52,018 nt of DNA from Peptococcaceae bacterium BRH_c4a (GCA_000961585.1 LADN01000018.1:1-52018), one strand, 5' to 3'. Numbered from the stretch's first letter, positions 33,907 to 44,323 are shown. Notes: generated from the letters alone by a model not told the origin. Numbers and translations are program-made.

Positions 33907-36330
33907 ATGCGCGTATCATTAAAGTGGTTGCAGGAGTACGTTAACATAACCGTCCCCGCCGAAGAGCTGGCCCACCGCCTTACCATGGCGGGACTGGCTG
34001 TGGAGGCCGTGGAAAAGCCCGGGGAGGGCATCGATAAGGTATACACCGGTAAAATACTGACCGTAGAACCCCATCCCAATGCCGACAGGCTGTCCATCTG
34101 CCAGGTTACACTGGGGCAGGGAGATAATATTCAGATAGTGACCGGGGCCACCAACGTTGCCGGGGGGCACGTTGTCCCGGTGGCCGTGGAGGGCGCCCGA
34201 CTGGCCGGGGGGCTGGTTATAAAGAAATCAAAGCTGAGGGGCGTGGAATCCCGGGGAATGCTCTGTTCGGGTCAGGAACTGGGGCTGGACACCAGCATCA
34301 TGCCTTTGGATCAGGCTCACGGAATAATGCTGTTTAACCCCGCCACTCCCCTGGGATTGGATGTTAAAACGGTCATAGGGCTGGACGATGTAATATTGGA
34401 ACTGGAGCTTACTCCCAACCGGGGGGACTGTATGTCCATGCTGGGGGTGGCCAGGGAGGTGGCCGTACTTCTGGGGGAAGAGCTGCGTCTGCCGCAAACC
34501 GGAGTGGACGAGTCCGGCCCTGATGTGCAGGGTATGGTAACCATTGATATTGACGACCCTGGTTTGTGCAGCCGCTATGTAGCCAGACTGTTCCGAAATA
34601 TAAAAATTGGCCCCTCACCGTCCTGGATGCAGGAAAGGCTCAGGGCTGCCGGCATACGCCCCATCAGCAATCTGGTGGATATCACAAACTATGTGATGAT
34701 GGAGCTGGGGCAGCCGCTTCACGCCTTTGATTTTGACGCGCTGAGGGAAGGACGCATTATAGTCAGGAGGGGCCGCGAAGACGAAACCATGGTGTCCCTG
34801 GACGGAAACGAGAGAAGGCTGTCCGGGGATATGCTGGTAATAGCCGACCCCGGCGGGCCGGTGGCGGTGGCCGGCGTCATGGGAGGTCTGGCCACCGAGG
34901 TAACCGAAAATACCGTTAATGTTTTGCTGGAGTCCGCCCACTTTAATCCCGTCAGCATAAGGAGAACCTCCAGGGCATTGGGTTTGAGATCCGAGTCTTC
35001 CTCCAGGTTTGAAAAGGGTGTTGATGTGACAGGCTGTCTCCGGGCCGCCGACAGGGCCGCCAGGCTGCTGCTGGATATGGCGGCAGGAGAGGTTGCGCAG
35101 GGGGCGGCGGATAATTATCCCGCCAGACCGGCGCCCAAAACAGTGATGATCAGGCCCGAAAGAGTGGATCATGTGCTGGGAGTTCAGGTGGACCGCCAGG
35201 ATATTGTCAGTATTCTCAGCAGTCTAGAATTCCAGGTTAAGGAAAAAGATAATGACCTGCTGGTTACAGTTCCCGGCCATAGGGCCGACGTTTCCCTGGA
35301 GGAGGATCTGATTGAAGAGGTGGCCAGGATTTTCGGGTACAACAGAATTCCCTATACCCTCCCCTACGGCTCCTCCACCCGGGGGGCCCGCACACCCCGG
35401 CAGGCCTTTGAGGTTCATGTAAAAAACTGCCTGGCCTCCCTTGGCCTGGACGAGGTGGTAACCTACAGCTTTACCGGTCCCTCCACCCTGGACAGGGCGG
35501 CTCTGCCCCCGGAAAGTTCCCTGAGAAACGTAATTCATTTGCAGAACCCGCTCAGTGAGGAACAGTCAGTCATGAGAACAATGATGCTGCCGGGGATACT
35601 GGAGGTTCTCCAGCGAAACGCCAGCCGGCGCATTAATGACCTGGCGGTTTTTGAGGTGGGCAAGGTATTTTTGCCCTCCAGGCCGGGTCCGCTGCCCCAT
35701 GAAAAACAATTTCTTGCCGCCGCAGCCATGGGAAGCTCGGTAGCTGGCTGGAACACTAAGGGCCAGCCCTATGACTACTACTATATAAAAGGAGTTCTTG
35801 AAACTCTGCTGGACAGGATGGGGATAAAGGGCTACACCCTGGACAGGGAAACTGGGAACAGCCTGTTTCACCCGGGTAAGGCGGCCAGGGTTGCAGTGGG
35901 GGAGAATTTGATAGGCGTCATAGGTGAAATACACCCCGATGTTATGGAAAACTACAATCTTCCCAAGAGTGCGGTGGGAATGGAGATAGATTTTGAAATG
36001 CTGCTCAGGCTGGCCGGGCAGGCCAGGAAATACCGGCCCCTGCCCAGATTCCCGGGTATTGAAAGGGATTTGGCGCTGGTGGTGCGCCAGGACATATCAG
36101 CCAGGGATATTACCAGAGTGATTAAAAAATTTGGCGGGCAGTTTTTGCAGGAAATAAAGCTGTTTGATGTGTACCGGGGAGACCAGGTGAAAGAAGGGCT
36201 CCAGAGTATGGCCTTCTCCCTGAAATTCCAGGCCGAGGACCGGACCCTGACCGACCAGGAGATTAACGGCTTTGTCACAGAGGTGGCCCAGGCGCTGGCC
36301 GGGCAGTTGGGGGCTGAGTTAAGGGGTTAG
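33907..36330 (+). CDS. pheT: Phenylalanine-tRNA ligase beta subunit
   Basis: The beta subunit, 807 aa, edits Tyr-tRNA-Phe and binds the tRNA. Domains in order: B1 and EMAP-like tRNA-binding region (about 40-150: ILTVEPHPNADRLSICQV and GATNVAGG); B3/B4 editing (about 200-390: PNRGDCMSMLGVAREVA, ITNYVMMELGQPLHAFD, ESAHFNPVSIRRTSRALGL); B5 (about 405-475); a catalytic-like core (HLQNPLSEEQSVMRT, VFEVGKVF); C-terminal ferredoxin-like anticodon-binding domain (FPGIERDLALVV, LFDVYRGDQVKEG). All are intact. ATG follows AGGAGGA. Expression depends on readthrough of the pheS T-box and of the inverted-repeat element. Confidence 0.97.
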   Translation: MRVSLKWLQEYVNITVPAEELAHRLTMAGLAVEAVEKPGEGIDKVYTGKILTVEPHPNADRLSICQVTLGQGDNIQIVTGATNVAGGHVVPVAVEGARLAGGLVIKKSKLRGVESRGMLCSGQELGLDTSIMPLDQAHGIMLFNPATPLGLDVKTVIGLDDVILELELTPNRGDCMSMLGVAREVAVLLGEELRLPQTGVDESGPDVQGMVTIDIDDPGLCSRYVARLFRNIKIGPSPSWMQERLRAAGIRPISNLVDITNYVMMELGQPLHAFDFDALREGRIIVRRGREDETMVSLDGNERRLSGDMLVIADPGGPVAVAGVMGGLATEVTENTVNVLLESAHFNPVSIRRTSRALGLRSESSSRFEKGVDVTGCLRAADRAARLLLDMAAGEVAQGAADNYPARPAPKTVMIRPERVDHVLGVQVDRQDIVSILSSLEFQVKEKDNDLLVTVPGHRADVSLEEDLIEEVARIFGYNRIPYTLPYGSSTRGARTPRQAFEVHVKNCLASLGLDEVVTYSFTGPSTLDRAALPPESSLRNVIHLQNPLSEEQSVMRTMMLPGILEVLQRNASRRINDLAVFEVGKVFLPSRPGPLPHEKQFLAAAAMGSSVAGWNTKGQPYDYYYIKGVLETLLDRMGIKGYTLDRETGNSLFHPGKAARVAVGENLIGVIGEIHPDVMENYNLPKSAVGMEIDFEMLLRLAGQARKYRPLPRFPGIERDLALVVRQDISARDITRVIKKFGGQFLQEIKLFDVYRGDQVKEGLQSMAFSLKFQAEDRTLTDQEINGFVTEVAQALAGQLGAELRG

Positions 36331-36420
36331 GCCTGGAGCGGAAAAATATCAATAAATTGCCGGACAGGGCAGGATTTTGTTTATAAACGACGAAATTTTA
36401 CCTCACCGGGGGGTGAGGCA

Positions 36421-36648
36421 ATGTCAGGAAATGATAACAAGGTTGAGGTATACATTCTCGACGAACGGTATGTTATGAAGGGGATAGAATCCCCCGAGCA
36501 TATGGAGATGCTTGCCTTCCAGTTGAACAAAAGGCTGCGCCAGGCTCAAAGCGTAAATCCCAGGCTCAGCAACCTGCAGACTGTTTTGTTGACGGCCGTA
36601 AACCTGCTGGACGAACTAATCAGGCTGCAGGAGGAAAATAAGAAATAA
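36421..36648 (+). CDS. zapA: Cell division protein ZapA
   Basis: This 75-aa protein matches Firmicutes ZapA: KVEVYILDERYVMKGIESPE (the conserved V-x-I-x-G-x-x-Y-x-L-type head) and a C-terminal coiled coil (QTVLLTAVNLLDELIRLQEE). ZapA bundles FtsZ filaments at the division ring. A GGGGGGTGAGG-like site lies before the ATG. In Bacillus the homologue (yshA) also follows pheT and precedes polX. It is followed by a clear terminator. Confidence 0.9.
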   Translation: MSGNDNKVEVYILDERYVMKGIESPEHMEMLAFQLNKRLRQAQSVNPRLSNLQTVLLTAVNLLDELIRLQEENKK

Positions 36649-36682
36649 AAACACCCTCTTCGTAAGGAGAGGGTGTTATTGC
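36649..36682 (+). terminator. Terminator after zapA
   Basis: AACACCCTCT pairs with AGAGGGTGTT around a TCGTAAGG loop, followed by ATT. The T run is short, so it may be leaky and allow polX to be read. Confidence 0.7.
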
Positions 36683-36726
36683 ATGAAAAGGTTAAAATAA
36701 TAAATATCAGTATCAGGAGCGATTTT

Positions 36727-38457
36727 ATGCATAATGTGGAAATATCCTGGGCCTTTCATGAGCTGGCCGACCTTATGGAATTCAAGGGGGATGAATTTTT
36801 CAAAATCCGGGCCTACCGTCGGGCCGCCAGGGTTATATCAGGCCTGGATGAGCCGGTGGAGGATATGTACCGCAGTAAAATACTTACCCGTGTCCCCGGA
36901 ATAGGGAAGAACATAGCCTCCAAAATAGGGGAGCTTATTGAAAAGGGCAGGATGGATAAGCTGGAGGAACTGCGGGCCGGGATATCCCGGGGAATACTGG
37001 AGATCATGGCGCTACCGGGAATCGGACCCAAAAAGGCGGCCTTTTTGCACCAGAGTCTGGGTGTGGAATCACTGGACGATCTGGAGCGGGCTGCCAGAGA
37101 CGGGAAAATACGCTTTCTCAAGGGTATGGGCGCCAAGACCGAGATTGATATAATCAGTAACATAAAAATGATCCGGAACAGAACGGGTAAATTTTTACTG
37201 GGGTTGGCCCGGGAGCTGGCCTTAAATCTGTGCGGCTACCTGGAGGGGGTTTCCGGGGTTGAAAGGGTTGAGGTGGCAGGAAGCGTGCGCCGCTGGCGGG
37301 AAACGGCGGAGGACGTGGATCTGGTGGCCTCTTCCCGTAATTTTAAGGCCGCCATGGATGCCCTGGCTTATCATCCCCATTCAAGGGAAGTGCTGGAACG
37401 CAGTGAGAATTACATCAGAGTTATGACCTGGTGGGGCATTCCAGTGGAGCTGGTTACGGTAGAACCGGAGAATTACTGGTTTGCATTGCTCTGGGAAACC
37501 GGAAGCCAGGGTCATCTGGAGGAACTGGCCGCTCACGCCGCCCGGAGTAATCTGGAGTTTACCAGAGAGGGCTTGAAGCTGCCGGGCGATGTTGCTCCTT
37601 CCGGGGGACACAGCTCCGAGGAAGATATATATAGATCTCTCAATCTCAGCTTCATCCCGCCGGAGCTGAGGGAGGGGGCCGGTGAGGTGGGGTCGGCCCT
37701 GGCGGGCAGTCTCCCGGAGCTGGTTAGTACAGTGGATATCCGGGGAGACCTGCATATGCACTCCAACTGGAGTGACGGGGCGGCTCCCATAGAGGAAATG
37801 GTGGCCAGGGCAAAGGAGAAGGGCTATAAATATGTGGCCATAACCGACCACTCCCAATCCCTTAAAATAGCCAGGGGATTATCCGCCGGCCGGCTGGCCG
37901 AACAGTATGCCGCCATCGACCGCCTGAATGAGGATCTGGAAGGCATCAGGGTGTTGAAGGGGGTTGAGGTTGACATACTGTCCGGAGGAGGGCTGGATTT
38001 CGACGACCAAATACTGGAGGGGGCCGATCTGGTGGTGGCCTCGGTACACAGCGGCTTCAAGCAGGACCGGGAGATCATTACCTCCAGAATACTGGAGGCC
38101 GTAAAAAGCCCGCATGTGGATATCATCGGACACCTCACCGGGAGGGTGCTGGGTTACCGGGAGGGCTACGCCGTGGATGTGGAAAAGGTTTTGCGGGAGG
38201 CCGGCAAAAGAGGTAAGATAATGGAGATTAACGCATCACCCGACAGGCTGGACCTGGATGAGAAAAATGCCAGGATGGCGGTGGATTTCGGCGCCCGCAT
38301 CGCCATAAACACCGATGCCCACGACCTGAAGAGAATGGACTGGATGGAATATGGGGTGTCCGTGGCCCGGAGGGCCGGCCTTTTGCCCCGGGATATAGTG
38401 AACACCATGGAACTGGAGGATCTGCTGAAAATTATTAACAGGCAGCGGGTAGAATAA
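36727..38457 (+). CDS. polX: DNA polymerase/3'-5' exonuclease PolX
   Basis: This 576-aa repair polymerase fills short gaps and trims 3' ends. The N-terminal 8-kDa and helix-hairpin-helix region has [20 protein letters not shown] and [15 protein letters not shown]. The family X palm has [20 protein letters not shown], with Gly-Ser and the Asp-x-Asp metal pair, then a third Asp/Glu strand. The C-terminal PHP domain (about 338-570: [39 protein letters not shown]) supplies the nuclease site and is complete. ATG at 36727 follows CAGGAGC; the longer frame upstream crosses the zapA terminator and has no ribosome site. Confidence 0.95.
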   Translation: MHNVEISWAFHELADLMEFKGDEFFKIRAYRRAARVISGLDEPVEDMYRSKILTRVPGIGKNIASKIGELIEKGRMDKLEELRAGISRGILEIMALPGIGPKKAAFLHQSLGVESLDDLERAARDGKIRFLKGMGAKTEIDIISNIKMIRNRTGKFLLGLARELALNLCGYLEGVSGVERVEVAGSVRRWRETAEDVDLVASSRNFKAAMDALAYHPHSREVLERSENYIRVMTWWGIPVELVTVEPENYWFALLWETGSQGHLEELAAHAARSNLEFTREGLKLPGDVAPSGGHSSEEDIYRSLNLSFIPPELREGAGEVGSALAGSLPELVSTVDIRGDLHMHSNWSDGAAPIEEMVARAKEKGYKYVAITDHSQSLKIARGLSAGRLAEQYAAIDRLNEDLEGIRVLKGVEVDILSGGGLDFDDQILEGADLVVASVHSGFKQDREIITSRILEAVKSPHVDIIGHLTGRVLGYREGYAVDVEKVLREAGKRGKIMEINASPDRLDLDEKNARMAVDFGARIAINTDAHDLKRMDWMEYGVSVARRAGLLPRDIVNTMELEDLLKIINRQRVE

Positions 38458-38476
38458 AGGGAATCGGGGTTATTAT

Positions 38477-39109
38477 TTGAGCGGGCTTTACCATAGAAAA
38501 AAAGATATTTTACCGTTAAGCTTTTACGCCAGGGATACCGTCCCGGTGGCCCGGGAACTTCTGGGCAAGGTACTGGTTCATAACTCGGCGGAAGGGCTGA
38601 CGGCTGGCCTTATTGCCGAAACAGAGGCCTATATCCAGGGGGATCCGGCCTGCCATGCGTACAGGGGCATGACACCCCGGAACCGGGCCATGTTCGGGCC
38701 GCCGGGCCGGGCGTACATATATTTTACTTACGGGATGCACCACTGCTTCAACGTGGTGACCGCAGCCCCGGGTATTGGTGAGGCCGTTCTGATCCGGGCG
38801 CTGGAACCCCTGGAAGGCATAGATATAATGAGGAAAAGGAGGGGCCGCCAAAGGCTTCGGGAACTTTGTTCGGGGCCGGCCAGGCTGGTTCAGGCCATGG
38901 GTCTGGAACCGGCAATGTACGGCCACGACCTGACCGAAGAACCCTTGGTGCTAATTAACTGGACGCCGGTTTCAGAGGAAGAGGTTGCGGTCACCACCAG
39001 AGTGGGCATAAGCTCGGGCGCTGACCTGCCCCTTAGGTTTTATTTGAGAGGAAATGAGTACATATCTAAGAAAGGGGAAACATCTGGTGAAAATACGGGA
39101 AATTTATGA
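38477..39109 (+). CDS. DNA-3-methyladenine glycosylase (AAG/MPG family)
   Basis: This enzyme removes alkylated purines and hypoxanthine from [33 protein letters not shown] (catalytic Glu in the ETEAY motif), [18 protein letters not shown] and [13 protein letters not shown] are the family blocks. Length is 210 aa. The TTG start lies 7 nt after ATCGGGG, 20 bp after polX, so it fits a base-excision repair operon with polX. Its 3' end overlaps, or nearly touches, the NIF3 gene. The last 10-15 residues are a non-conserved polar tail. Confidence 0.93.
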   Translation: MSGLYHRKKDILPLSFYARDTVPVARELLGKVLVHNSAEGLTAGLIAETEAYIQGDPACHAYRGMTPRNRAMFGPPGRAYIYFTYGMHHCFNVVTAAPGIGEAVLIRALEPLEGIDIMRKRRGRQRLRELCSGPARLVQAMGLEPAMYGHDLTEEPLVLINWTPVSEEEVAVTTRVGISSGADLPLRFYLRGNEYISKKGETSGENTGNL

Positions 39110-40040
39110 TCTGGCGGTGTCCATGGGAATTGAGGCCGACCCCCGGGGGGCTGAAAAGGTGCGGCAGGCCCTGGAAAAGGAGAAGAAAAAATACGAGGAA
39201 ATGAAGGAAGAGGATAAAAAGGATTTTGACCTTGAAAAACTGATCAACCCGTATGGGGACAGCAGGCTTCTAACGGGAGATCCTGAACGGGAGGTTAAAA
39301 GGGTACTGGTGGGTATTGACATGGAGGTGGGGGAGGTGCTCCTGGCCGATCGGCTGACCGAGAAGGGCACAGCCATAGACCTGATCATATCCCACCACCC
39401 CGAGGGAAAGGCCCTGGCGGGACTGCACCAGGTGATGCACCTCCAGGAAGACATACTGGCCCAGGCCGGGGTGCCCATAAATGTTGCCGAGGGGATCATG
39501 TTAGCCAGGGTTGGGGAGGTCAAAAGGGGCTTAATGCCGCTTAACCACAACCGGGCGGTGGATGCCGCCAGGATACTGGGCTATGCCCTGATGTCGGTGC
39601 ATACGCCAGCTGATAACCTGGTAACCACGGCCCTGCAGAAAAAGATAGATGAAAAGAAACCTGAAACAGTTAATGATGTGGTGAAGCTTTTAAAAGAGGA
39701 GCCGGAGTATGCCGAGGCCTCAAAATCCGGGGCCGGCCCCGCCATTATAGCAGGTTCAAAGGAACGCAGGGCGGGAAAAATACTGGTGGACATGACCGGG
39801 GGCACCAGCGGGTCCGAGGATGCTTACGGAAAGCTGTCCCAGGCCGGGGTGGGAACCCTTATCGTCATGCATATGGGTGAAAAGCACAAAAAGGAAGCCG
39901 AAAAGAACCATATCAATGTAATCATCGCCGGGCACATGGCATCCGACTCCATGGGCATGAACATGCTTCTGGACAGGCTGGAGGCCGCCGGAGTAGAGGC
40001 CGTCCCCTGCGCCGGGCTGATCAGGCACAAAAGAGCCTGA
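39087..40040 (+). CDS. NIF3-like (NGG1p-interacting factor 3) protein
   Basis: This 317-aa protein belongs to the NIF3/YbgI family of hexameric dinuclear-metal proteins of unclear role. The signs are [37 protein letters not shown] with metal His residues, [11 protein letters not shown] and [18 protein letters not shown] Lys/Glu-rich helical insert ([16 protein letters not shown], about 25-50) near the N-terminus is typical of the clostridial subgroup. The GTG at 39087 lies 10 nt after AAGAAAGGGG; an ATG at 39054 overlaps mpg more deeply and has poor spacing. Confidence 0.85.
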   Translation: MKIREIYDLAVSMGIEADPRGAEKVRQALEKEKKKYEEMKEEDKKDFDLEKLINPYGDSRLLTGDPEREVKRVLVGIDMEVGEVLLADRLTEKGTAIDLIISHHPEGKALAGLHQVMHLQEDILAQAGVPINVAEGIMLARVGEVKRGLMPLNHNRAVDAARILGYALMSVHTPADNLVTTALQKKIDEKKPETVNDVVKLLKEEPEYAEASKSGAGPAIIAGSKERRAGKILVDMTGGTSGSEDAYGKLSQAGVGTLIVMHMGEKHKKEAEKNHINVIIAGHMASDSMGMNMLLDRLEAAGVEAVPCAGLIRHKRA

Positions 40041-40059
40041 CGGGTAATAATCATTCTGT

Positions 40060-40136
40060 CGGAATCCAGAAGCCATAAGCCAGTAGTCAGAATACGCAGA
40101 AAGCTGATGGCTGATGGCTGATAGCTGATAGCTTTT
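40060..40136 (+). repeat. 7-bp-period arrays before the U32 gene
   Basis: Two word types lie side by side: TCCAGAA-like units (40070-40105, degenerate) and GCTGATG/GCTGATA units in tandem (40104-40133). The second array ends 17 bp before the ATG and overlaps the translation initiation region. Confidence 0.8.
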
Positions 40137-40150
40137 CACAGGGAGAAAAC

Positions 40151-42673
40151 ATGAATAAACCTGAGTTGCTTGCTCCCGCCGGTGGCTGGGACGCCCTGGC
40201 GGCGGCCGTGGAAAACGGGGCCGATGCCGTTTACCTGGGGGGAAAGATGTTTAACGCCAGGCAGTCGGCTGATAATTTCGATGACCGGGAGCTTTCCCGG
40301 GCGGTGGATTACGCCCACCTGCGGGGAGTAAAGATTTATGTTACGGTCAATACCCTGGTGGCCGACGTTGAAATGGAAGAGGCCCTGGAATTTTTGTTCA
40401 GCCTGCAAAATATAGGGGTTGACGCCGCCATTATCCAGGACAAGGGGCTGGCGGCCCTGACCCAAAAGGTCCTGCCCGAACTGCCCCTGCACGCCAGCAC
40501 CCAGATGACCGCGCACAATACCTCCGGAGTCAGTGAACTGATGGGGGCCGGCTTTTCCCGGGTGGTGCTGGCCAGGGAGATGAGCCTGGAGGAGATAAAA
40601 GAGATTAAAAATTCCACCGGCGCCGATCTGGAGGTTTTTATCCACGGGGCGCTGTGTATAGCTTACTCAGGCCAATGCCTTTTATCCAGCATGATTGGCG
40701 GCAGGAGCGGAAACCGGGGCCGCTGCGCCCAGCCCTGCAGGATGCAGTATGTCCTTACCGGCCGGGGCGGATCTCCGGCGGCTGATCCCGCCCTGGCCGG
40801 AGAATACCTGTTAAGTCCCAGGGATCTTAATATAAGCTCCCACATACCCGATCTGATACAGGCAGGTATAGATTCCTTCAAGATTGAGGGCCGCATGAAA
40901 AGGCCCGAGTACGTGGCAACGGTGGTGCGTATATACAGAAAGCTGATTGACCTCGCCCTTTCGGAAGACCCTTACCTGGTGGATGAAAAGGATAAAGGGG
41001 ATCTGGCCCAGATTTTTAACCGGGACTTTACCACCGGCTATTTTTTCGGCGGTCAGGGCAGAGACATGATCAGCTGCAAGCGCCCCAACAACCGGGGTGT
41101 GCGGCTGGGCAGGATTCGGGGCTTTGATAGAAAGGCCGGACTGGTGGAGGTCAGCCTGGAGAAGCCCCTGAGGATTGGCGACGGGCTGGAAGTCTGGGTT
41201 ACCGAAGGGGGAAGGGTGGGCTTTCAGGTAAGCGAGATTTTCGTTAAGGGAGTAAAGGTTGACAGCGCCCCTGCCGGCGAGGTGGCCGGGCTGAACATTC
41301 CCGGCCGGGTAAATCCCGGTGACAGGGTATTCTTAACCCACGATGCCAACCTTATGGAAATTGCCAAAGAAAGCTTTAATCTGGCCAGGGCCAGGAGGAA
41401 GGTTCCAGTTCTTTTCAAGGTACAGGCCGGGCCGGAGGCGCCCATGGAAATCACAGTAACCGACCCCGAGGGGCGTACCGCTGCGGCCTCCACCGATACC
41501 ACCGGCAGCCCGGCTGAAAAAAGGCCCCTGGACGCCGATTTTCTGAAAAGCCAGCTGGACAGGCTGGGGAATACCCCCTTTGCCATGGCCGGGCTGGAGT
41601 GTGATATAAAAGGGCAGGTCATTTACCCCCTCAGAGAAATAAATGAGGCCCGCCGTCAGGCCCTGTCCAGCCTGGAAGCCATCATATCCCGGGCCCGCCG
41701 CAGGCCTGCTGTGGATCCCTGGATATTCCGTTCCAGATTAAAACAGCTGTCAGTAGATCGCTCCCTGAAAACCGGGGGTGCCAAAGTCCCCCTGCTGGCC
41801 GTTTCGGTGGCCGATATCAAATCCCTGCATTCGGCTGTGGCTGCCGGGGCCGACATTGTATATTTCAGCCTGGAGGGGTTCCGATCAAAGCCTTCGGCAG
41901 GGCGGGACGAACTGTCCGAAGCCTCCCTTTTCTGCGGCAAAAACCGGGTGGCCCTCTTCCTGGCCACCCCCAGGATAGTCAAGGACAGGGAAATGGAAGC
42001 CCTTCTGGAGACTGTGCAAGCTATTCCGGCCTCCGGTGTGCTGGCCGGAAACCTTGGCCTGATGCCCCACCTGGCCCGGAGGGCCCCTGAACTTAAGGTG
42101 GTCACCGACTTCGGCCTAAACGCCTTTAACCGCTATACCGTGGAATACCTGCTGCAAAAGGGCGCCTCCAGGGTCACCCTTTCACCGGAGCTTACCCTGG
42201 AGCAGGTAAAAGAACTGGCCGGGCGTTACCCGGTGGAGGTATTTGTACACGGCGCCCTGGAGGTCATGGTTTCCGAACACTGCCTTCCCGGGGCTGTTCT
42301 GGGTGACCGCTCAGCCGAAACCTCCTGCAAAGCGGTGTGCCGGGAAGGGGGCTATCATCTAAAGGACAGAATAGGCGCATCTTTTCCGGTGGAAACCGAC
42401 CGGCACTGCCGCATGCATATATTCAACTCCAGGGATCTTTTCATGATCGAAGGAATCCCCGAAATCTCCGCCGCCGGGGTATCCTGCATCCGTATAGAGG
42501 CCCGCCGGGAATCCCCGGACTATGTTTCCGCGGCGGTGGGAATATACAAAAAGGCCCTGGACGGGCTGCGACGTGGCGGGAAGCCGGCTCAGGATATTGA
42601 GCAGGCCAGGGAAAGGTTGATTAGATTTAGCCCGGAGGGGGTGACGAAGGGGCACTACTACAGGGGAGTTTAG
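40151..42673 (+). CDS. U32 family protein with DUF3656 (RlhA-like)
   Basis: The protein has 840 residues. The N-terminal U32 domain has PELLAPAGGWDALAAAVENG, DAVYLGGKMFNAR, LHASTQMTAHN, VLAREMSLEEI, then the Cys cluster HGALCIAYSGQCLLSS and NRGRCAQPCR (about 165-197). A DUF3656 central part (about 390-500) is followed by a second half that repeats the U32 pattern (LLAVSVADIKSLHSAVAAGA, VTDFGLNAFNRYTVEYL, VFVHGALEVMVSEHCL). In E. coli the U32/DUF3656 protein RlhA hydroxylates a cytidine in 23S rRNA; a similar RNA-modifying role is likely here. ATG follows CAGGGAG. Confidence 0.9.
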   Translation: MNKPELLAPAGGWDALAAAVENGADAVYLGGKMFNARQSADNFDDRELSRAVDYAHLRGVKIYVTVNTLVADVEMEEALEFLFSLQNIGVDAAIIQDKGLAALTQKVLPELPLHASTQMTAHNTSGVSELMGAGFSRVVLAREMSLEEIKEIKNSTGADLEVFIHGALCIAYSGQCLLSSMIGGRSGNRGRCAQPCRMQYVLTGRGGSPAADPALAGEYLLSPRDLNISSHIPDLIQAGIDSFKIEGRMKRPEYVATVVRIYRKLIDLALSEDPYLVDEKDKGDLAQIFNRDFTTGYFFGGQGRDMISCKRPNNRGVRLGRIRGFDRKAGLVEVSLEKPLRIGDGLEVWVTEGGRVGFQVSEIFVKGVKVDSAPAGEVAGLNIPGRVNPGDRVFLTHDANLMEIAKESFNLARARRKVPVLFKVQAGPEAPMEITVTDPEGRTAAASTDTTGSPAEKRPLDADFLKSQLDRLGNTPFAMAGLECDIKGQVIYPLREINEARRQALSSLEAIISRARRRPAVDPWIFRSRLKQLSVDRSLKTGGAKVPLLAVSVADIKSLHSAVAAGADIVYFSLEGFRSKPSAGRDELSEASLFCGKNRVALFLATPRIVKDREMEALLETVQAIPASGVLAGNLGLMPHLARRAPELKVVTDFGLNAFNRYTVEYLLQKGASRVTLSPELTLEQVKELAGRYPVEVFVHGALEVMVSEHCLPGAVLGDRSAETSCKAVCREGGYHLKDRIGASFPVETDRHCRMHIFNSRDLFMIEGIPEISAAGVSCIRIEARRESPDYVSAAVGIYKKALDGLRRGGKPAQDIEQARERLIRFSPEGVTKGHYYRGV

Positions 42674-42922
42674 TACGGGCTGTGATAAACTTCGCACAGT
42701 TTTGTCAGAGCCAGCGGTCCGGATGCTCACGTATGATCATATACGCTCCGCTCCGGACCGCCGTCTCTTTCGCGCTGTACTTGTTTCTGACAACCCTAAT
42801 GGGGTCCTCCCTAGACCGGAGTCCTATAAAGAACACCTCCTGCATTATTTACCAGAAGGTGTCGATAGCCTCAATAACTTAGCAAACTCAGGTACCCGGT
42901 ACCGGAAAAACCTAACTTTTTC
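42674..42922. other. Gene-free stretch with a 44-nt hairpin after the U32 gene
   Basis: A long hairpin (GGTCCGGATG with CGCTCCGGACC, 42716-42759) has an inner CGTAT/ATACG pair. An outer TGTCAG/CTGACA pair (about 42704 and 42788) could extend it. No T run follows. I see no supportable gene. The short frames here are out of character with the flanking genes. Confidence 0.5.
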
Positions 42923-42952
42923 AACTTCGCATTATATGGATAATGGGAAGTT
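42923..42952. repeat. Cassette boundary motif, site 1
   Basis: AACTTCGCATTAT, a 4-bp spacer ATGG, then ATAATGGGAAGTT: 13-bp arms inverted with 12 of 13 matches. Related motifs occur at 44324-44353, 45268-45312 and 46193-46221, one on each side of each of three AT-rich genes. Confidence 0.8.
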
Positions 42953-43049
42953 TAGAACTTAATAAATAAACTACTCCGGTATAACTGCAATACCCTAAAG
43001 TCACCAGAATATGAATAGGTATGAATATCCAAGGTAGATCTTGGTTGTC

Positions 43050-43118
43050 GCCTAACGTTCCGCATATTCCCGATGCGTCTCAACCATCTCTGCTACGTGT
43101 TGGGAACAGCTGTTATTC
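43050..43118 (-). other. attC-like sequence after the DUF3825 gene
   Basis: On the minus strand the stop codon is followed by GAATAAC, a folded middle (GTTCC/GGAAC and GCAT/ATGC pairs) and GTTAGGC, which fits the integron core GTTRRRY. The left core only partly fits RYYYAAC. It could be a degenerate attC site or chance. Confidence 0.3.
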
Positions 43119-43132
43119 GCAGTAGCCACCTT

Positions 43133-44245
43133 CTATGGATTTAACCAGAAATTATCGGGCTTCGCTAATATCCTTGCATTTTGATAGGCCATATCAATAG
43201 TTAATATAGTTGTACCTCGATAACAGGTTTCGTGCTTCTCCAAAACTAAAGCTACATCAGGTCTGCCCGAAAACTCCCCAGAAAAATATATAGGCATGAG
43301 AAATTGAATGCTTTTGGACTTTTTCCAATACTGAGGAACAATTAGCTTATAGTTTCTTTCTGCTAATATTCCAGCGATTTCTGCAGCCTTCGGAAGTAAC
43401 ATTATTAATTGAGCTTTAGTTAATACACCAACTTTATCTTTAATTCTTGAGTAATTGTCCTCAATTATGTGTTTATAGTATAGTTCAGTATCAAGATTGG
43501 GGTCATATACCAATTCAAAGATGTTAGTAAAAAACTTAGCCATTTTGGGCTTTTCGCTAAAGCTACGATAAAAAATACTTTGACTTGACAGACATAATTT
43601 CGCATTAGTCAATCGAGGACCTTTTATGGTTAATCTTGAGCTGATATCGCATACAACGTATACTTCTTCAAAATATGTGTTTATTAACCCTGTGTTAAAA
43701 ACCACCTTATTGCTTTTCTCTATTATTTTCTTTTCGGAAACTAATTTGAAATAAATGTTCTCAAGATAGGATTTCAAAATAGGATGTCTAATTTTACTTG
43801 GATAATAATCATAATCCCATTTCTCATCGATAGCTAACTCAGCTACTTCATCAATAAACCTTAGTCCAGAATCCCAGCTGTCAAAGCAAATATCTCCAAT
43901 AATGAAACTATCCTGTTCAAGTTCAATTAAGTCTTTTCTTTCAAACCATATACCAGCCCATTTCTGCCTACCAGGGTTTCTGTTAAGGGTAAATTTAGCC
44001 CAAATTTCTTCACCAAGATTCATTAGACCAGTGTTAAAAAAGCATAATTCAGCATCTTTGTCACTGAGGAGTATATCCCCATTCTTTTTGCAATAAACCA
44101 AGTAACCACTAACATAAGCCTGTCTGAAAACATCAGAAATCTTTTGTTCCAAGGCGTCTGTTGTATATTGGTCCCGCATCAAGGAACACAAGGTCTGGTA
44201 TGCATCGGTTCGATTAATAACATAAGCGAAATCCTGAATTTCCAA
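43133..44245 (-). CDS. DUF3825 domain protein
   Basis: The protein has 370 residues. The C-terminal two thirds match DUF3825: IRHPILKSYLENIYFKL, KVVFNTGLINTYFEEVYVV, HIIEDNYSRIKDK, PQYWKKSKSIQFLMPIYF, DVALVLEKHETCYRGTTIL and LTIDMAYQNARILAKPDNFW. The N-terminal part repeats the FNTGL pattern (AELCFFNTGLMNLGEEIWAK, about 67-86), suggesting an internal duplication of one half. No enzyme is established for this domain; homologues often occur with nuclease or defence genes. It is much more AT-rich than the backbone and lies on the opposite strand, consistent with transfer. Recombination-like motifs flank it. Confidence 0.8.
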   Translation of the reverse strand: MEIQDFAYVINRTDAYQTLCSLMRDQYTTDALEQKISDVFRQAYVSGYLVYCKKNGDILLSDKDAELCFFNTGLMNLGEEIWAKFTLNRNPGRQKWAGIWFERKDLIELEQDSFIIGDICFDSWDSGLRFIDEVAELAIDEKWDYDYYPSKIRHPILKSYLENIYFKLVSEKKIIEKSNKVVFNTGLINTYFEEVYVVCDISSRLTIKGPRLTNAKLCLSSQSIFYRSFSEKPKMAKFFTNIFELVYDPNLDTELYYKHIIEDNYSRIKDKVGVLTKAQLIMLLPKAAEIAGILAERNYKLIVPQYWKKSKSIQFLMPIYFSGEFSGRPDVALVLEKHETCYRGTTILTIDMAYQNARILAKPDNFWLNP

Positions 44246-44323
44246 ACTATTTCCCTCCCTTTTCTCAATCCAACAGAAGCATTATATAATTTAGTCACTA
44301 TACCTTCTAGACTTGATAGGCAT

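Noticed and set aside
34615-35172. Minus-strand frame of 185 codons
   Set aside because: It is antisense to pheT, with shadow-like composition and no start signals.
42682-42962. Two short overlapping frames after the U32 gene
   Set aside because: They run through the 44-nt hairpin and the boundary motif, resemble no family, and have weak ribosome sites.
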